Source: Paenibacillus glucanolyticus NBRC 15330
Lineage (GTDB): Bacteria > Bacillota > Bacilli > Paenibacillales > Paenibacillaceae
Length of the DNA stretch: 64,000 nt
Assembly (NCBI RefSeq): GCF_004000885.1
Contig: NZ_BIMC01000007.1
Span: 124,001 to 188,000 of the forward strand
Direction: 5' to 3'
Below, one piece after another: positions 8,342-17,336 of the stretch. Every line of letters starts with the position of its first letter. The stretch's first letter is position 1. Position numbers and translations under genes: made by a program. The notes under the pieces are model-generated. The model saw only the letters and a program-made list of their open reading frames with translations, made no database searches and had not been told where the DNA came from.

Positions 8342-9982
8342 TCAACGGGATTCCGAGAACTCCAGCCAATCCAGCTCGATTACGCCTTTGTTCACCATCA
8401 TCACCACATCGACCGGTCCTTCCTCGACCGGCATAGCCTCAGTCAGCTTATATATTTGCCACTGCCATTCACCGGACTCCGATAACGAGATAACCTCAGG
8501 CTCCCGCTCCCCTACCTGAAGCATGATGTCTACGGAACCCGTCGGAAGCTGCGCCCGAATGTCCAGATCGAAGACGCCTGCTGATGCGCTTAGCGCATCA
8601 TAAGCGAGCCAATCCCCCTCCTGGAGCTGCACGCATACCAAGTTATCCTCTACCCATGGCTTGCCGCCTTCCGGTGCATAACTTGGTTTTTCCATCTTGC
8701 CTGTAATCATCCGCATCGGAACACCGTCACGAACCCGAAAGCCGATATCCTGCCTGGCCTTTGCTCCAACATGGTAAGAGAGGCCCTCACCACGATATCC
8801 GTAAAACTCTGCCGGGATCTGTATGGGCAGCTGGCGCAGCAGGGACCGGGACACGTTCGGATAGGCATCACATGCTTCCAGCGGAAGATGATCCAGGTAT
8901 TGGCCCAGAATAGCCTCCGCTTCGGCAGGAGATGGCTTCGCTCCACCTTCCAGATAACCCGTCAGTTGATCCCAGCCCTCCGGCATTCTGATCGAGAACG
9001 GCGAGTTTTGAGTGTTCATCTTCTTCCAAGTCCAGAAGTTCCAGGATATATTATGGTCCTCGAACATCCGAAATGCCCCCGTGTACCACTGCGGGTTGTT
9101 CTCGCCGCCCTCCCCCATGAAGATCGGCACATTCCATTCCTCGCGCAGATCAAGATACTTCTGAATGCTCTCCGTATCGGGATTATTCCAGTACTTATGG
9201 AATTGCAGCATGAGGTTGTCATCAAATTTATCGTCGAAAATACTCCAGTCCGTAGACCAGTGCACTCCTTCCAAAATAATCATATGCCGCTTGTCCACTT
9301 CGCGTATCGCTGCGGTGATCTCCTTGTACAGCGGCATCACCCGGTCATTGTACTCGCTGAACCAATCCGGCAGCGGCTCATTGAGCAGGTCGTAACCGGC
9401 AACGATCCATTCGTCTTTATAGCGCTCGGCCAGCATCCGCCACAGCGCCACGGTACGCGCTGCGTTCAGCGGGTCGGTGAACAGCTCCGGTAAATCCCGC
9501 TCGGAATCGTCTATATTCGCACCCGTCTGTCCGCCAGGTGCGCCGTGCAAATCCAGAATAACATACAGCGAATACGTCCTGCACCAATCGATGACCCGGT
9601 CGATCATCTTCAAATGACCTTCGTGATATGCAAAAGGCGGCTGCTGCCCCTCCTCCATAATGAACCTGGCATTGATTGGCACCCGAATCGAGTTGTAGCC
9701 CTCATGGGCCATTTGACGAATATCAGCTTCGGCGATATACCGTTCATAATAGGTTTCCCAGAACGCCGATGCCTTCTCCTCTCCGATCAGATCTTTGACC
9801 ATGCCTTCGATGCGCCGCGGACGGTCTCCCTGCTCCGGCAGCTTCCACATATATCCTTCCGGCAACAGCCAGCTTCCCAGTCCGACGCCCTGCAGCAAAA
9901 TCTCCTGACCATCCCCATTAATAATTCGTTTGCCATCCGCCTTAATGAAACCGCTTACCATTTGATTTCTGCTACCACTCAT
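8342..9982 (-). CDS. Glycoside hydrolase family 5-type enzyme, apparently intracellular
   Basis: This 546-residue protein has a TIM-barrel catalytic region of roughly 350 residues. The acid/base E202 lies in YDLLNEP and the probable nucleophile E291 in IFMGEGGEN; both are typical of clan GH-A family 5. The early motif GVGLGSWLLPEGYMW resembles the exo-glucanase-like subgroup. Residues about 370-546 form an extra beta-rich domain that could bind carbohydrate. No signal peptide is visible, so it probably cleaves imported oligosaccharides. The ATG at 9982 follows GAGGGAA. Substrate candidates are beta-glucan fragments or related glycosides; the sequence does not decide. Confidence 0.85.
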   Translation of the reverse strand: MSGSRNQMVSGFIKADGKRIINGDGQEILLQGVGLGSWLLPEGYMWKLPEQGDRPRRIEGMVKDLIGEEKASAFWETYYERYIAEADIRQMAHEGYNSIRVPINARFIMEEGQQPPFAYHEGHLKMIDRVIDWCRTYSLYVILDLHGAPGGQTGANIDDSERDLPELFTDPLNAARTVALWRMLAERYKDEWIVAGYDLLNEPLPDWFSEYNDRVMPLYKEITAAIREVDKRHMIILEGVHWSTDWSIFDDKFDDNLMLQFHKYWNNPDTESIQKYLDLREEWNVPIFMGEGGENNPQWYTGAFRMFEDHNISWNFWTWKKMNTQNSPFSIRMPEGWDQLTGYLEGGAKPSPAEAEAILGQYLDHLPLEACDAYPNVSRSLLRQLPIQIPAEFYGYRGEGLSYHVGAKARQDIGFRVRDGVPMRMITGKMEKPSYAPEGGKPWVEDNLVCVQLQEGDWLAYDALSASAGVFDLDIRAQLPTGSVDIMLQVGEREPEVISLSESGEWQWQIYKLTEAMPVEEGPVDVVMMVNKGVIELDWLEFSESR

Positions 9983-10123
9983 ATTGCCATTCCCTCGCTT
10001 TCATGTATGTAACGAATGTGGTTGACCTGTGTTTAAAACAAAATATAACATGACATTCGGACAGCTTAACCTCATTCCGAAAATCAGGGAGTCATTCTGA
10101 AATATCGCCACCTGTAGCCAAAG

Positions 10124-10156
10124 AAAAAGGCGCTCTCCCCTGCCGAGGAAAGCACC
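10124..10156 (-). terminator. Terminator of the acyltransferase gene
   Basis: On the minus strand a 10-base stem with two G-U pairs (10147-10156 with 10129-10138) is followed by TTTTTCTTT. It lies 20 bases after the acyltransferase stop. Confidence 0.8.
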
Positions 10157-10175
10157 TTATTAAATCCACAGATTT

Positions 10176-11357
10176 CTACGATGATGTCTCTGTAAGAGAC
10201 GGCGCCTGAACCGGTGACCCCGTAGCTCGTCCCGGCCGCAGGTTTCCCGGCAGCTTGCCAAAGAAGATCCATGTCCAGCGGCCAAGGCGGCTGATGCTGT
10301 ATACCACCATGTACGAAACGGCCAGCGCACTGACCAGCCCCCCTGCATACCACGCCAGCAGCAGCCAGGAGTTCTCTGTATGGGGAGGGAAATCCCGGTA
10401 GATCAGCAAAACCAAAGGATGAACCAGATAAATGCCGAAGGAATATACCCCGATCCGCCTGAATCCGTTCAGCCACCACGCACGCTTATTCCCGAAGCTC
10501 AGCGCTACTTGGAGCATAACCAGCGCGGTCGTTAATGTGTGTACATTCCAGAACGCATCGTAGAGCAGCGGGTGATATTCCATGCCCAGCAGCCGCTGAT
10601 TGTATCGAAGACCTATATGCACCAGCGCGGCGCCCAGCCACACTGCCCAAAGCGCGACCCAGCCCAGCTTGCGCAGCGTTGGCGTTGCGGTCCCCTGTGC
10701 TGAAGTCAGCCAATCTTTTACCCGGTCATAATAGATGCCAATCCATGCCCCGAGAAAATAATACGACAAAAATGACAGCGACCAGCTGTTGCGGTTGGTC
10801 ACGTCCCACCAGGCATCATTGCCGAGATAGAACAGCCATTGCAGTACGATGCCCACCAGCACGCTCGACGCCGCGAAGCCGCGGAACCGCTTCAGCAGCA
10901 TCAGCACCAGCGGGAACAGCACATAGAACTGAATGTTAATGAAGATGAAATATAAGTGCGTGTAAGATTTTCCCGTCAACAGCTTGGGCCAGAAGCTCTC
11001 CAGCATCGCTGCTAGATTCGACTCGCCCCCGCGATGATACCAGGCCACGGTAAAGAACAGAATCGAGAACAGCAGATACGGGACCAGAATATACATCAGC
11101 CGGTTCTTGAAAAACCGCGCAAGATCGCTGCCCTTGAACGGACGATGGTAATAGTTATAGAACAGCACAAAGCTGCTCAGGAAAATAAATGTTGTCGTTC
11201 CGACCTTCGAAAAAATGTTCAGGAAGTTATATAAGCCAAAAAAATCGTCCCCGCGCATCTGAACTGTGGCGAATGAAGTTGCATGCACCATCAGCACACC
11301 CATCATCGCAAAGCCCCGAACCAGGTCGATTTCGGTCAATTTTGCACGTTTATCCAT
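10176..11357 (-). CDS. Acyltransferase 3 family membrane protein
   Basis: The 393-residue integral membrane protein has about ten hydrophobic segments. The N-terminal signature EIDLVRGFAMMGVLMVHA contains the His of the acyltransferase 3 family. Members move acetyl or other acyl groups onto extracytoplasmic polysaccharide, peptidoglycan or lipids (OatA-like). There is no C-terminal SGNH domain, so it is the membrane-only form. The ATG at 11357 has GAAGGAGG upstream. A terminator follows, suggesting a single-gene transcript, divergent from the glutamine importer. The acceptor molecule is unknown. Confidence 0.85.
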   Translation of the reverse strand: MDKRAKLTEIDLVRGFAMMGVLMVHATSFATVQMRGDDFFGLYNFLNIFSKVGTTTFIFLSSFVLFYNYYHRPFKGSDLARFFKNRLMYILVPYLLFSILFFTVAWYHRGGESNLAAMLESFWPKLLTGKSYTHLYFIFINIQFYVLFPLVLMLLKRFRGFAASSVLVGIVLQWLFYLGNDAWWDVTNRNSWSLSFLSYYFLGAWIGIYYDRVKDWLTSAQGTATPTLRKLGWVALWAVWLGAALVHIGLRYNQRLLGMEYHPLLYDAFWNVHTLTTALVMLQVALSFGNKRAWWLNGFRRIGVYSFGIYLVHPLVLLIYRDFPPHTENSWLLLAWYAGGLVSALAVSYMVVYSISRLGRWTWIFFGKLPGNLRPGRATGSPVQAPSLTETSS

Positions 11358-11548
11358 GTTGCCTCCTTCATCCTAATGACGCACCCTATTATATCTCACT
11401 CCCCACCGCTTGGATACTAAATTTTCCTAAAAGTGGCATGGAACAAGCTCCCTTTGCCATACCAGTGTAAAAAGGGCCTGGCACCAAGACAGGACAAAAG
11501 CTTACATGCCTGCAGCGTCATTTTAAAGTGAATAGGAGGGGATTTCTA

Positions 11549-12277
11549 CTGATCGAATTCAGCCGAGTCAACAAATTTTTCGGAACCTTCCATGTTCTGA
11601 AAGAAATCGACCTGACCATTTCCCAGGGGGAAGTCGTTGTCATCGTGGGGCCATCCGGCTCCGGAAAAAGCACGCTGCTGCGCTGCATCAACCGGCTCGA
11701 AGGCATAAGCGATGGCGAGCTTGTTGTGAATGGAGTCAAGCTTCATGACCGAAAGATCGACATTAATAAATTCCGACGGGATATCGGCATGGTGTTCCAG
11801 CATTTCAATCTGTATCCGCACAGGAAGGTAATCGACAACATCATCCTTGCACCCATGAAGGTGCTGGGAATGACCAAAGCGGAAGCCACGGAAAAAGCGA
11901 TGACGTACCTGCAGCGGGTCGGGATTGCGGACAAAGCGGACAGCTATCCCTCCCAGCTCTCAGGCGGCCAGCAGCAGCGGGTTGCCATTGCCCGCGGATT
12001 GACGATGAACCCGAAAATCATGCTGTTTGATGAACCAACATCCGCACTCGACCCGGAAATGATAGGCGAAGTGCTGGATGTCATGCGTTCGCTCGCTCAC
12101 CAAGGCATGACCATGGCCGTGGTTACGCATGAGATGGGCTTCGCCCGTGAAGCCGCAGACCGGGTCGTCTTTATGGATGAAGGGCGCATCATTGAGGATG
12201 CCGCTTCCTCCGAATTCTTCAATCAACCGCGGGAAGAAAGAGCCCGGGCATTCCTGAGTCGTCTGCTGCACCACTAA
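11549..12277 (+). CDS. glnQ: Glutamine ABC transporter ATPase GlnQ, probable CTG start
   Basis: This is an amino-acid importer ATPase with Walker A (GPSGSGKST), the signature LSGGQQQR, Walker B ([14 protein letters not shown]) and the H-loop VVTHEMGF. The frame extends upstream to a GTG at 11528, but there the AGGAGGGG ribosome site would itself be translated as Arg-Arg-Gly and no other site precedes that GTG. Starting at CTG 11549, eight bases after AGGAGGGG, gives [12 protein letters not shown], the usual beginning of the family, and 242 residues, the usual length. The rare CTG start is therefore preferred. The gene leads a plus-strand glnQHMP operon in the same order as in Bacillus subtilis. 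Confidence 0.92.
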   Translation: MIEFSRVNKFFGTFHVLKEIDLTISQGEVVVIVGPSGSGKSTLLRCINRLEGISDGELVVNGVKLHDRKIDINKFRRDIGMVFQHFNLYPHRKVIDNIILAPMKVLGMTKAEATEKAMTYLQRVGIADKADSYPSQLSGGQQQRVAIARGLTMNPKIMLFDEPTSALDPEMIGEVLDVMRSLAHQGMTMAVVTHEMGFAREAADRVVFMDEGRIIEDAASSEFFNQPREERARAFLSRLLHH

Positions 12278-12377
12278 CCGCCGACCATGGATGAAACTCT
12301 GCTACGTTTACGGCTAGCATAACCGCTTTCAGTAGAACCGGCTGTGAGAAATTATATCTTTGAGGGGGATCTGAAGT

Positions 12378-13187
12378 ATGAAGAACAGGTTTACAAGGAA
12401 GTTCCGATGGAGCGCGGCGATTCTGTCGCTAATTATGATGCTGATCGCATCAGGATGCGGAGGCTCCGGCAATACAGACACCCTGGATGCCATCAAGAAA
12501 CGGGGCAAACTGGTGGCGGGCGTGAAATATGATACGAAGCTGTTTGGACTTCAGGACCCGGCCACCGGCAATGTGGAGGGTTTTGATATCGACATCGCCA
12601 AAGCGCTTGCCAAGAAGATTCTTGGTGATGAAACCAAAGTCGAGCTGAAGGAGGTTACCTCCAAAACGCGGATCGATATGCTCAAGAACGGGGACATCGA
12701 TATCATTATCGCCACCATGACCATTACGGAGGAACGCAAGGAACAGGTGGATTTCAGCGATGTGTATTTTGAAGCTGGCCAATCCTTGCTGGTGAAAAAG
12801 GGCAGCCCCATTACAGGACTCGAAAGCCTGAACAAGGATACGAAGGTACTCACCGTGAAGGGCTCCACCTCCGCGCAGAACATCCGTGAGAAAGCCCCTG
12901 ACGCCGTAATCCTGGAATTCGAGAATTACCAGGACGCCTTTACCGCTCTCAAAGCAGGGCAGGGTGATGCCCTGACCACCGACAATTCGATTCTGCTCGG
13001 CATGCAGCAGCAGGACCCCAGCTTTGAACTGGTCGGCGGCAACTTTACAGATGAGCCATACGGCATGGCAATCAAGAAAGGGAATCCCGAGTTTGTGAAA
13101 ACCGTTAACGAGCTGTTGAAGGAAATGAAGGACAGCGGCGATTACGACAAGCTGTACGAACAGTGGATGGGCGTTAAACCGGAATAA
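12378..13187 (+). CDS. glnH: Glutamine ABC transporter binding lipoprotein GlnH
   Basis: The 269-residue exported lipoprotein has a signal peptide with lipobox LIASGC (acylated C27). The family 3 amino-acid-binding domain begins with LDAIKKRGKLVAGVKYDTKLFG. Other family motifs are EGFDIDIAKALAKKI, IIIATMTITEERKEQVDFSDVYF and the C-terminal YDKLYEQW. It captures glutamine or a related polar amino acid outside the membrane and passes it to the GlnM/GlnP channel. The ATG follows TGAGGGGG. The neighbours glnQ, glnM and glnP fix the context; exact specificity (Gln, Glu, Asp) is inferred. Confidence 0.92.
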   Translation: MKNRFTRKFRWSAAILSLIMMLIASGCGGSGNTDTLDAIKKRGKLVAGVKYDTKLFGLQDPATGNVEGFDIDIAKALAKKILGDETKVELKEVTSKTRIDMLKNGDIDIIIATMTITEERKEQVDFSDVYFEAGQSLLVKKGSPITGLESLNKDTKVLTVKGSTSAQNIREKAPDAVILEFENYQDAFTALKAGQGDALTTDNSILLGMQQQDPSFELVGGNFTDEPYGMAIKKGNPEFVKTVNELLKEMKDSGDYDKLYEQWMGVKPE

Positions 13188-13201
13188 CTGTCACATGTAA
13201 T

Positions 13202-13280
13202 GGCCGGGTCGGTTCCAGAAGACTTGCTTCTAATGATAAGGGATCTCCCTTAGGGAGGGGACCTTCTCTTCCGACCGGCC
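13202..13280 (+). repeat. Long inverted repeat between glnH and glnM
   Basis: GGCCGGGTCGG (13202-13212) pairs with CCGACCGGCC (13271-13280) with one bulged base. A second hairpin, CTCCCT-TA-GGGAG, lies inside the loop. Only a weak AATTTTAAT follows. It may protect the glnH message end or partly stop transcription so that less permease than binding protein is made. Confidence 0.6.
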
Positions 13281-13315
13281 CATCAATTTTAATCCCCAAT
13301 TGGAGGTGAGGCATT

Positions 13316-13975
13316 TTGACCTTGTGGGATTTTAACATTCTGGTTGAGCATTGGGATCAATTCATGGCAGGCCTGGGTCAGACTATTCTGGCCAGCCTGT
13401 TCGGGCTGATTGGCAGCTTGGTGCTGGGCACACTCATTGCCATTCTGCGCATTGCCCCATTCCGCATACTAAAGGCCATCGGTGCCATCTATGTGGAGTT
13501 TATCCGCAACATTCCGCTCCTGGTGGTTGTATTTTTCTTTTTCCTGGGTCTCCCTGCTCTGGGTGTGCCGGTTGATCCGTTCACCTCAGGGACGCTCGGA
13601 TTGATGGTGTATACAGCGGCCTTCATCGCTGAAGCCATTCGGGCAGGCATTCAGGCGGTACCGTCAGGACAGACCGAGGCCGCACGGTCCTCCGGGCTGA
13701 GTTATGTCCAGAACATGCGCTACATCATTCTTCCACAGGCGGTCAAAATCGTACTCCCGGCTATCGGCAATCAATTGATTAATTTAGTTAAGAACTCCTC
13801 TGTTTTGGGCGTTATCGCAGGACTCGATCTGATGTATTATGCCGATCTTATTAATCTAAGCACCTTTAAGGGCATACCTGTCTACACGTTTGTAGCCCTG
13901 TTCTATCTTCTCCTGACCGTTCCGCTCAGTCTGGCCGTCCACTACATGGAGCGCCGATTTGCGAGAAGCAATTGA
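13316..13975 (+). CDS. glnM: Glutamine ABC transporter permease GlnM
   Basis: The 219-residue HEAA-type permease of the polar amino-acid family has about five membrane segments. The conserved loop EAARSSGLSYVQNMRYIILPQAVKIVLPAI contacts the ATPase. It starts with TTG at 13316 after GGAGGTGAGG. It is the third gene of the glnQHMP cluster, 42 bases before the partner permease, and should form a heterodimeric channel with it. Which of the two permeases is M and which is P is assigned by gene order only. Confidence 0.9.
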   Translation: MTLWDFNILVEHWDQFMAGLGQTILASLFGLIGSLVLGTLIAILRIAPFRILKAIGAIYVEFIRNIPLLVVVFFFFLGLPALGVPVDPFTSGTLGLMVYTAAFIAEAIRAGIQAVPSGQTEAARSSGLSYVQNMRYIILPQAVKIVLPAIGNQLINLVKNSSVLGVIAGLDLMYYADLINLSTFKGIPVYTFVALFYLLLTVPLSLAVHYMERRFARSN

Positions 13976-14017
13976 CGTTAACACGAAGTTCGCCTATTAA
14001 ACAGGAGGTGGCATGAG

Positions 14018-14668
14018 ATGGATTTTATCGGTGCGTACTCCTGGCCGAATCTGCGATATCTCCTTCAAGGCTTTTGGATCACGGTGCAGGTTGCCGGCTT
14101 ATCGATTATATTCAGCTTCATTATTGGAACCGTACTCGGGACTGTAAGGTATACGCGAACCCCCTTCCTATCACGGACAACGGCCTTTTTCGTGGATATA
14201 ATCCGCAACCTGCCGCTGCTGCTGATCATTTTCTTCATCGGCATGGTGCTGCCGCAGACAGGGATTCGCATTCCAACCTTTTGGGCGGCTGTGGTCGGGC
14301 TGAGCATTTTCGAAGGGGCCATGATAGCGGAGATTGTCCGCAGCGGTCTTGTATCGGTAGATAAAGGCCAGATCGAGGCGGCACGGGCCTCGGGTCTCTC
14401 TTATATGCAGACATTGAGGCATGTGATTCTCCCGCTGGCACTGCGCCGAATGTCCCCGCCCATGGTCAGCCAGTTCATTTCGCTCATTAAGGATACTTCG
14501 CTCGCTGTCATCATCTCGCTGCCTGAGCTGATGCGTAACGTGCAGATTCTAAGCGGCTCCAGCTATTCCTACGTTATACCGGCCCTTGTCTTTGCATCGC
14601 TATTGTACTTCACGCTGAATTATCTTCTGTCCATCATCGCCAAACAGCTGGAAGCCAGGCAAATTTAA
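14018..14668 (+). CDS. glnP: Glutamine ABC transporter permease GlnP
   Basis: The 216-residue second permease has the same architecture: about five spans and the loop EAARASGLSYMQTLRHVILPLALRRMSPPM. A strong AGGAGGTGG lies ten bases before the ATG at 14018. It is the last gene of the operon; a GC-rich hairpin lies about 70 bases later. Together with GlnM it forms the membrane channel for GlnH-delivered amino acid. Confidence 0.9.
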   Translation: MDFIGAYSWPNLRYLLQGFWITVQVAGLSIIFSFIIGTVLGTVRYTRTPFLSRTTAFFVDIIRNLPLLLIIFFIGMVLPQTGIRIPTFWAAVVGLSIFEGAMIAEIVRSGLVSVDKGQIEAARASGLSYMQTLRHVILPLALRRMSPPMVSQFISLIKDTSLAVIISLPELMRNVQILSGSSYSYVIPALVFASLLYFTLNYLLSIIAKQLEARQI

Positions 14669-14737
14669 CCCTGATTTCAGTTCTTGGGTCATACTATCGT
14701 TATTGACCACCAACCGATTTTCGGGAATGAACTCCAG

Positions 14738-14763
14738 CTCCGCAGGCCGGCCGGCTTGCGGAG
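14738..14763 (+). terminator. GC-rich hairpin after glnP
   Basis: CTCCGCA (14738-14744) pairs with TGCGGAG (14757-14763), with further GGCCGG self-pairing inside. The following TATTTGG is only weakly T-rich, so termination may be partial. Confidence 0.5.
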
Positions 14764-14879
14764 TATTTGGCTTAGCGTGAAACAGTTACATCCCTTACCA
14801 TTTTCATAAAGCTGCAACAATGCCCCTATCGGACACGTCTACATATATATCCATCTCCCAATAAAAGGAGCACTCCAAA

Positions 14880-15377
14880 ATGAAAAAGGGCATCCTCATT
14901 GCGGTCAGTCTGTCCCTCGTTGTCGGATTATGGCTTGGCATCGATAACACCAAGGTTTCTGCGCTATCTTGTGCGGAGCCTAGAGAGGTTACCGAGGAGT
15001 TGAAAATATCAGACGCGGTATTTAGGGGCACCTTGACCTCATCTAACCCCGAAGCCGACATGTCCAAAACCCATTATGAGTTTCAGGTATCCGAATGGTG
15101 GAAAGGAGAGCATACCTCCTCCACCGTCAAGCTGTATTCCAATGGCTGGGAATCCTTCGAGCCGGGCAAAGAATATATCGTATTCGTGGACAAGAGCGAG
15201 AAGAGACTCAAACCCCGTCTATGCGGAAATACCGGTCTTTCCTCATCCGTTGACGTTACGGCTTTGGGTGAAGGCATTCTGCCGGAGAAACTCGTCCAAT
15301 CATCCGGTAATCCAAGGCCTGACGGTCTTCTTCAAGTTTTCATGGAATGGATCCGTGATCTGCTGGGCAAAATCTAA
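14880..15377 (+). CDS. Secreted protein of 165 residues, TIMP/NTR-like pattern
   Basis: A signal peptide (about residues 1-29, cleaved near VSA-LSC) is followed by a mature domain of about 135 residues. It begins SCAEPREVTEELKISDAVFRGTL, contains HYEFQVSEWWKG, and has a second Cys in RLCGNTG that could form a disulfide with the first. A Cys at the mature N-terminus with the pattern DAVFxGxV...W.G resembles bacterial relatives of the tissue-inhibitor-of-metalloprotease/NTR beta-barrel fold; this is a family impression, not a proof. The ATG at 14880 follows AAAAGGAG. The role is unknown. It stands alone between the gln operon and another exported protein. Confidence 0.7.
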   Translation: MKKGILIAVSLSLVVGLWLGIDNTKVSALSCAEPREVTEELKISDAVFRGTLTSSNPEADMSKTHYEFQVSEWWKGEHTSSTVKLYSNGWESFEPGKEYIVFVDKSEKRLKPRLCGNTGLSSSVDVTALGEGILPEKLVQSSGNPRPDGLLQVFMEWIRDLLGKI

Positions 15378-15532
15378 CCCCCTTCTCTCGCTAACCCATT
15401 CCTCGGAAATCCAGCTGTCCGCCTTTTTCACCAGGGAACCCCCAGCCTCATCCTTATAAAAAAATACAACCATTGTCTGAGTCATCCGTATACAACCTAT
15501 AAGAACTTGCTGTTTATACAGGAGGATGAGAG

Positions 15533-15967
15533 ATGATCAAAAGATTATTGTTAATTTCACTTGTTCTGGGTGTCCTCTCCGGCTGTTCATTGGTGGACAA
15601 TGTGAACAATTCGCTGGATTACACTCAAGAAGCAACCACTTTTATGAATGAGGCTGCCCAGTTCGCCGAGTCCATTCCGGAACTCGCACAACAGGCTGCA
15701 ACAAATGCAGACGCTCAGGAAACGCTAACCAAGGAACTTGAAGCGATGAAAACCCGAATCTCGGAGTTTAACGGGATTGAAGCTCCTGCCTTTGCGCAGA
15801 CGATCCATGAACAGCTTGTCGCATTAAACGACACTTTGCTAACGGACATTAACGGCTACATGGATCAAATCCAGAACGGGGTCACCGATTTCCAGAACTC
15901 CAACATCGCTCAGACCATCAATAAAATAAACGAAACCATGGATAAACTCCAAAATCTTCAGCCGTGA
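15533..15967 (+). CDS. Small lipoprotein, DUF6376-like, unknown function
   Basis: The 144-residue predicted lipoprotein has a lipobox GVLSGC, acylated at C18. The mature part is almost entirely helical and rich in Ala, Gln, Asn and Thr (for example EATTFMNEAAQFAESIPELAQQAATNADAQ). It looks like an amphipathic helical bundle on the outer face of the membrane. The pattern resembles a Bacillales lipoprotein family I recall as DUF6376. The ATG follows AGGAGGATGAG. A strong terminator shared with the convergent gene follows. Confidence 0.8.
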   Translation: MIKRLLLISLVLGVLSGCSLVDNVNNSLDYTQEATTFMNEAAQFAESIPELAQQAATNADAQETLTKELEAMKTRISEFNGIEAPAFAQTIHEQLVALNDTLLTDINGYMDQIQNGVTDFQNSNIAQTINKINETMDKLQNLQP

Positions 15968-15988
15968 TGGTTCCTTCCATTAAAACAT

Positions 15989-16019
15989 GGAACCCCTGCT
16001 CTTCATGAGCAGGGGTTCC
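15989..16019. terminator. Bidirectional terminator between convergent lipoprotein genes
   Basis: A perfect 13-base stem (GGAACCCCTGCTC, 15989-16001, with 16007-16019) has a 5-base loop. On the minus strand ATGTTTT follows; the plus side has little T. It lies between genes that converge from both sides. Confidence 0.8.
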
Positions 16020-16053
16020 TGTGCTGTACTCGATTATGTAGGTAGTTAGTCCA

Positions 16054-17157
16054 TCATCTGAAAAATGATTCCAAATTGGCTGTAAGCACCTGCCTCACCA
16101 CATACCGGCTTTCGTCCCCGCCGGGAGCCATGACCCAGTATGTTCCCTGATAACTTGCTTCACCCTCCGAACCCCAAGCCACAATGAATTGCCAGGCTGA
16201 ACCAAAACGCTTATCGAATTCCACTCTATAATTTTCGGCAATGTTCTCCTTTGAAACAGGTTCGATCCGGACATGCTGTACGCTCTCAAAAGACTTCATC
16301 CATTCCGTAAACTCCACCATGTCCTGGACATAATGACCGGAGAAATAACCTTCGGCACCCCCCGATATGGCGTAAAAGGTCTCCTGATCCTCGGCTTGAG
16401 CCGCCTGATACAGCAAAGAAACCGTCTGCACCGGGGTCAAGACAGGCATCTTCGCTTTCGCTGCCAGAAATGCCCTGTCTTCCGCGGTATGACGAATTTC
16501 CACAGCAATGAGCTCCTCCATCGCCGCCTCTCTGCCAAGCTCGTAAGCTCCCGGGTAAATCGTGGATTGCTCTACCACTTTAAGCCCATCCGTGAACGCC
16601 GTCACGAACCACAGGTTGTGGTCCCCCTGACTGAGCTCCTCCAGCACAATCTCGGCCTGACTGCCGTACGTAATCGCAAGCAGCTGGCGGCTTGCCTGAT
16701 CCAGAATCTCTTTATCGAAAACCATGAAGCGTTCCGGCCGCACTTCCCGTTTGCCGGCCTCTTCGATTAATACCTTCAGCTTGGCCGGGGAAATCCGGAC
16801 ACTCGGAATGTCGGCATGCTGGAAATACGATTCGGAATCGTCAGCCTGAAGCGCCTCGTACATTCGGAGAACCGCCTCAATCGGATTCCTGTTGGTATCC
16901 CCTTTTGGCTCGGACCCTTGCTCCGCCTGGCGATCGACTTGTTCTTCTTGCCGGAATGCCGTACGCACCGATTCCTTAGCCGATGCTGACGTCTCCGATT
17001 CTTCTCTGACGGACTTCCCGGCATTCGGTATGGAGGCAGCGGACGTTGGCTGCACAGATGATGGCTCCTCCTTGCTGCAAGCAGCTGTTAACAGGATCGT
17101 CAGTACAGCCAAAGCAAGAGTCAGTCCATACTGCTTATACAGCTTGCCGATATTCAA
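16054..17157 (-). CDS. Lipoprotein with two NTF2-like-looking repeats, unknown function
   Basis: This lipoprotein of about 367 residues has lipobox LLTAAC (C27 from the TTG start). A long low-complexity Ser/Glu/Gln linker follows, then two related segments beginning IEAVLRMYEALQADDSESYFQ and VSLLYQAAQAEDQETFYAI. They look like a duplicated cone-shaped NTF2-like domain of the kind found in extracytoplasmic accessory proteins. The start is ambiguous: TTG at 17157 lies five to six bases after GGGGGTGA, while GTG at 17166 overlaps that site, so TTG is preferred. No neighbour suggests a partner. Function unknown. Confidence 0.8.
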   Translation of the reverse strand: MNIGKLYKQYGLTLALAVLTILLTAACSKEEPSSVQPTSAASIPNAGKSVREESETSASAKESVRTAFRQEEQVDRQAEQGSEPKGDTNRNPIEAVLRMYEALQADDSESYFQHADIPSVRISPAKLKVLIEEAGKREVRPERFMVFDKEILDQASRQLLAITYGSQAEIVLEELSQGDHNLWFVTAFTDGLKVVEQSTIYPGAYELGREAAMEELIAVEIRHTAEDRAFLAAKAKMPVLTPVQTVSLLYQAAQAEDQETFYAISGGAEGYFSGHYVQDMVEFTEWMKSFESVQHVRIEPVSKENIAENYRVEFDKRFGSAWQFIVAWGSEGEASYQGTYWVMAPGGDESRYVVRQVLTANLESFFR

Positions 17158-17272
17158 TTCATTCACCCCCTATATATAGATAATGACCCCACTGTATTTA
17201 GGATTTGTACTGCCATCTATCTCTTTATATTCATCATCGTCATTCCGCAAGGGAATGTTTATTGTTATAAGC

Positions 17273-17316
17273 AAAAAAGCTCCCGCCTCAGATCTTGAGA
17301 CCTTGAGTGAGAGCTC
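17273..17316 (-). terminator. Terminator of the nitroreductase gene
   Basis: On the minus strand an imperfect stem starts with GAGCTCTCACTCA and closes with TGAGGCGGGAGCT. It is followed by six T (17273-17278). It lies 20 bases after the nitroreductase stop. Confidence 0.8.
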
Positions 17317-17336
17317 TTACGCGTACCCTGGATAAC

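Noticed and set aside
11380..11545. TnrA-type nitrogen-control box before glnQ
   Set aside because: TGTAAAAAGGGCCTGG begins like the TGTNA-N7-TNACA box but its second half does not match.
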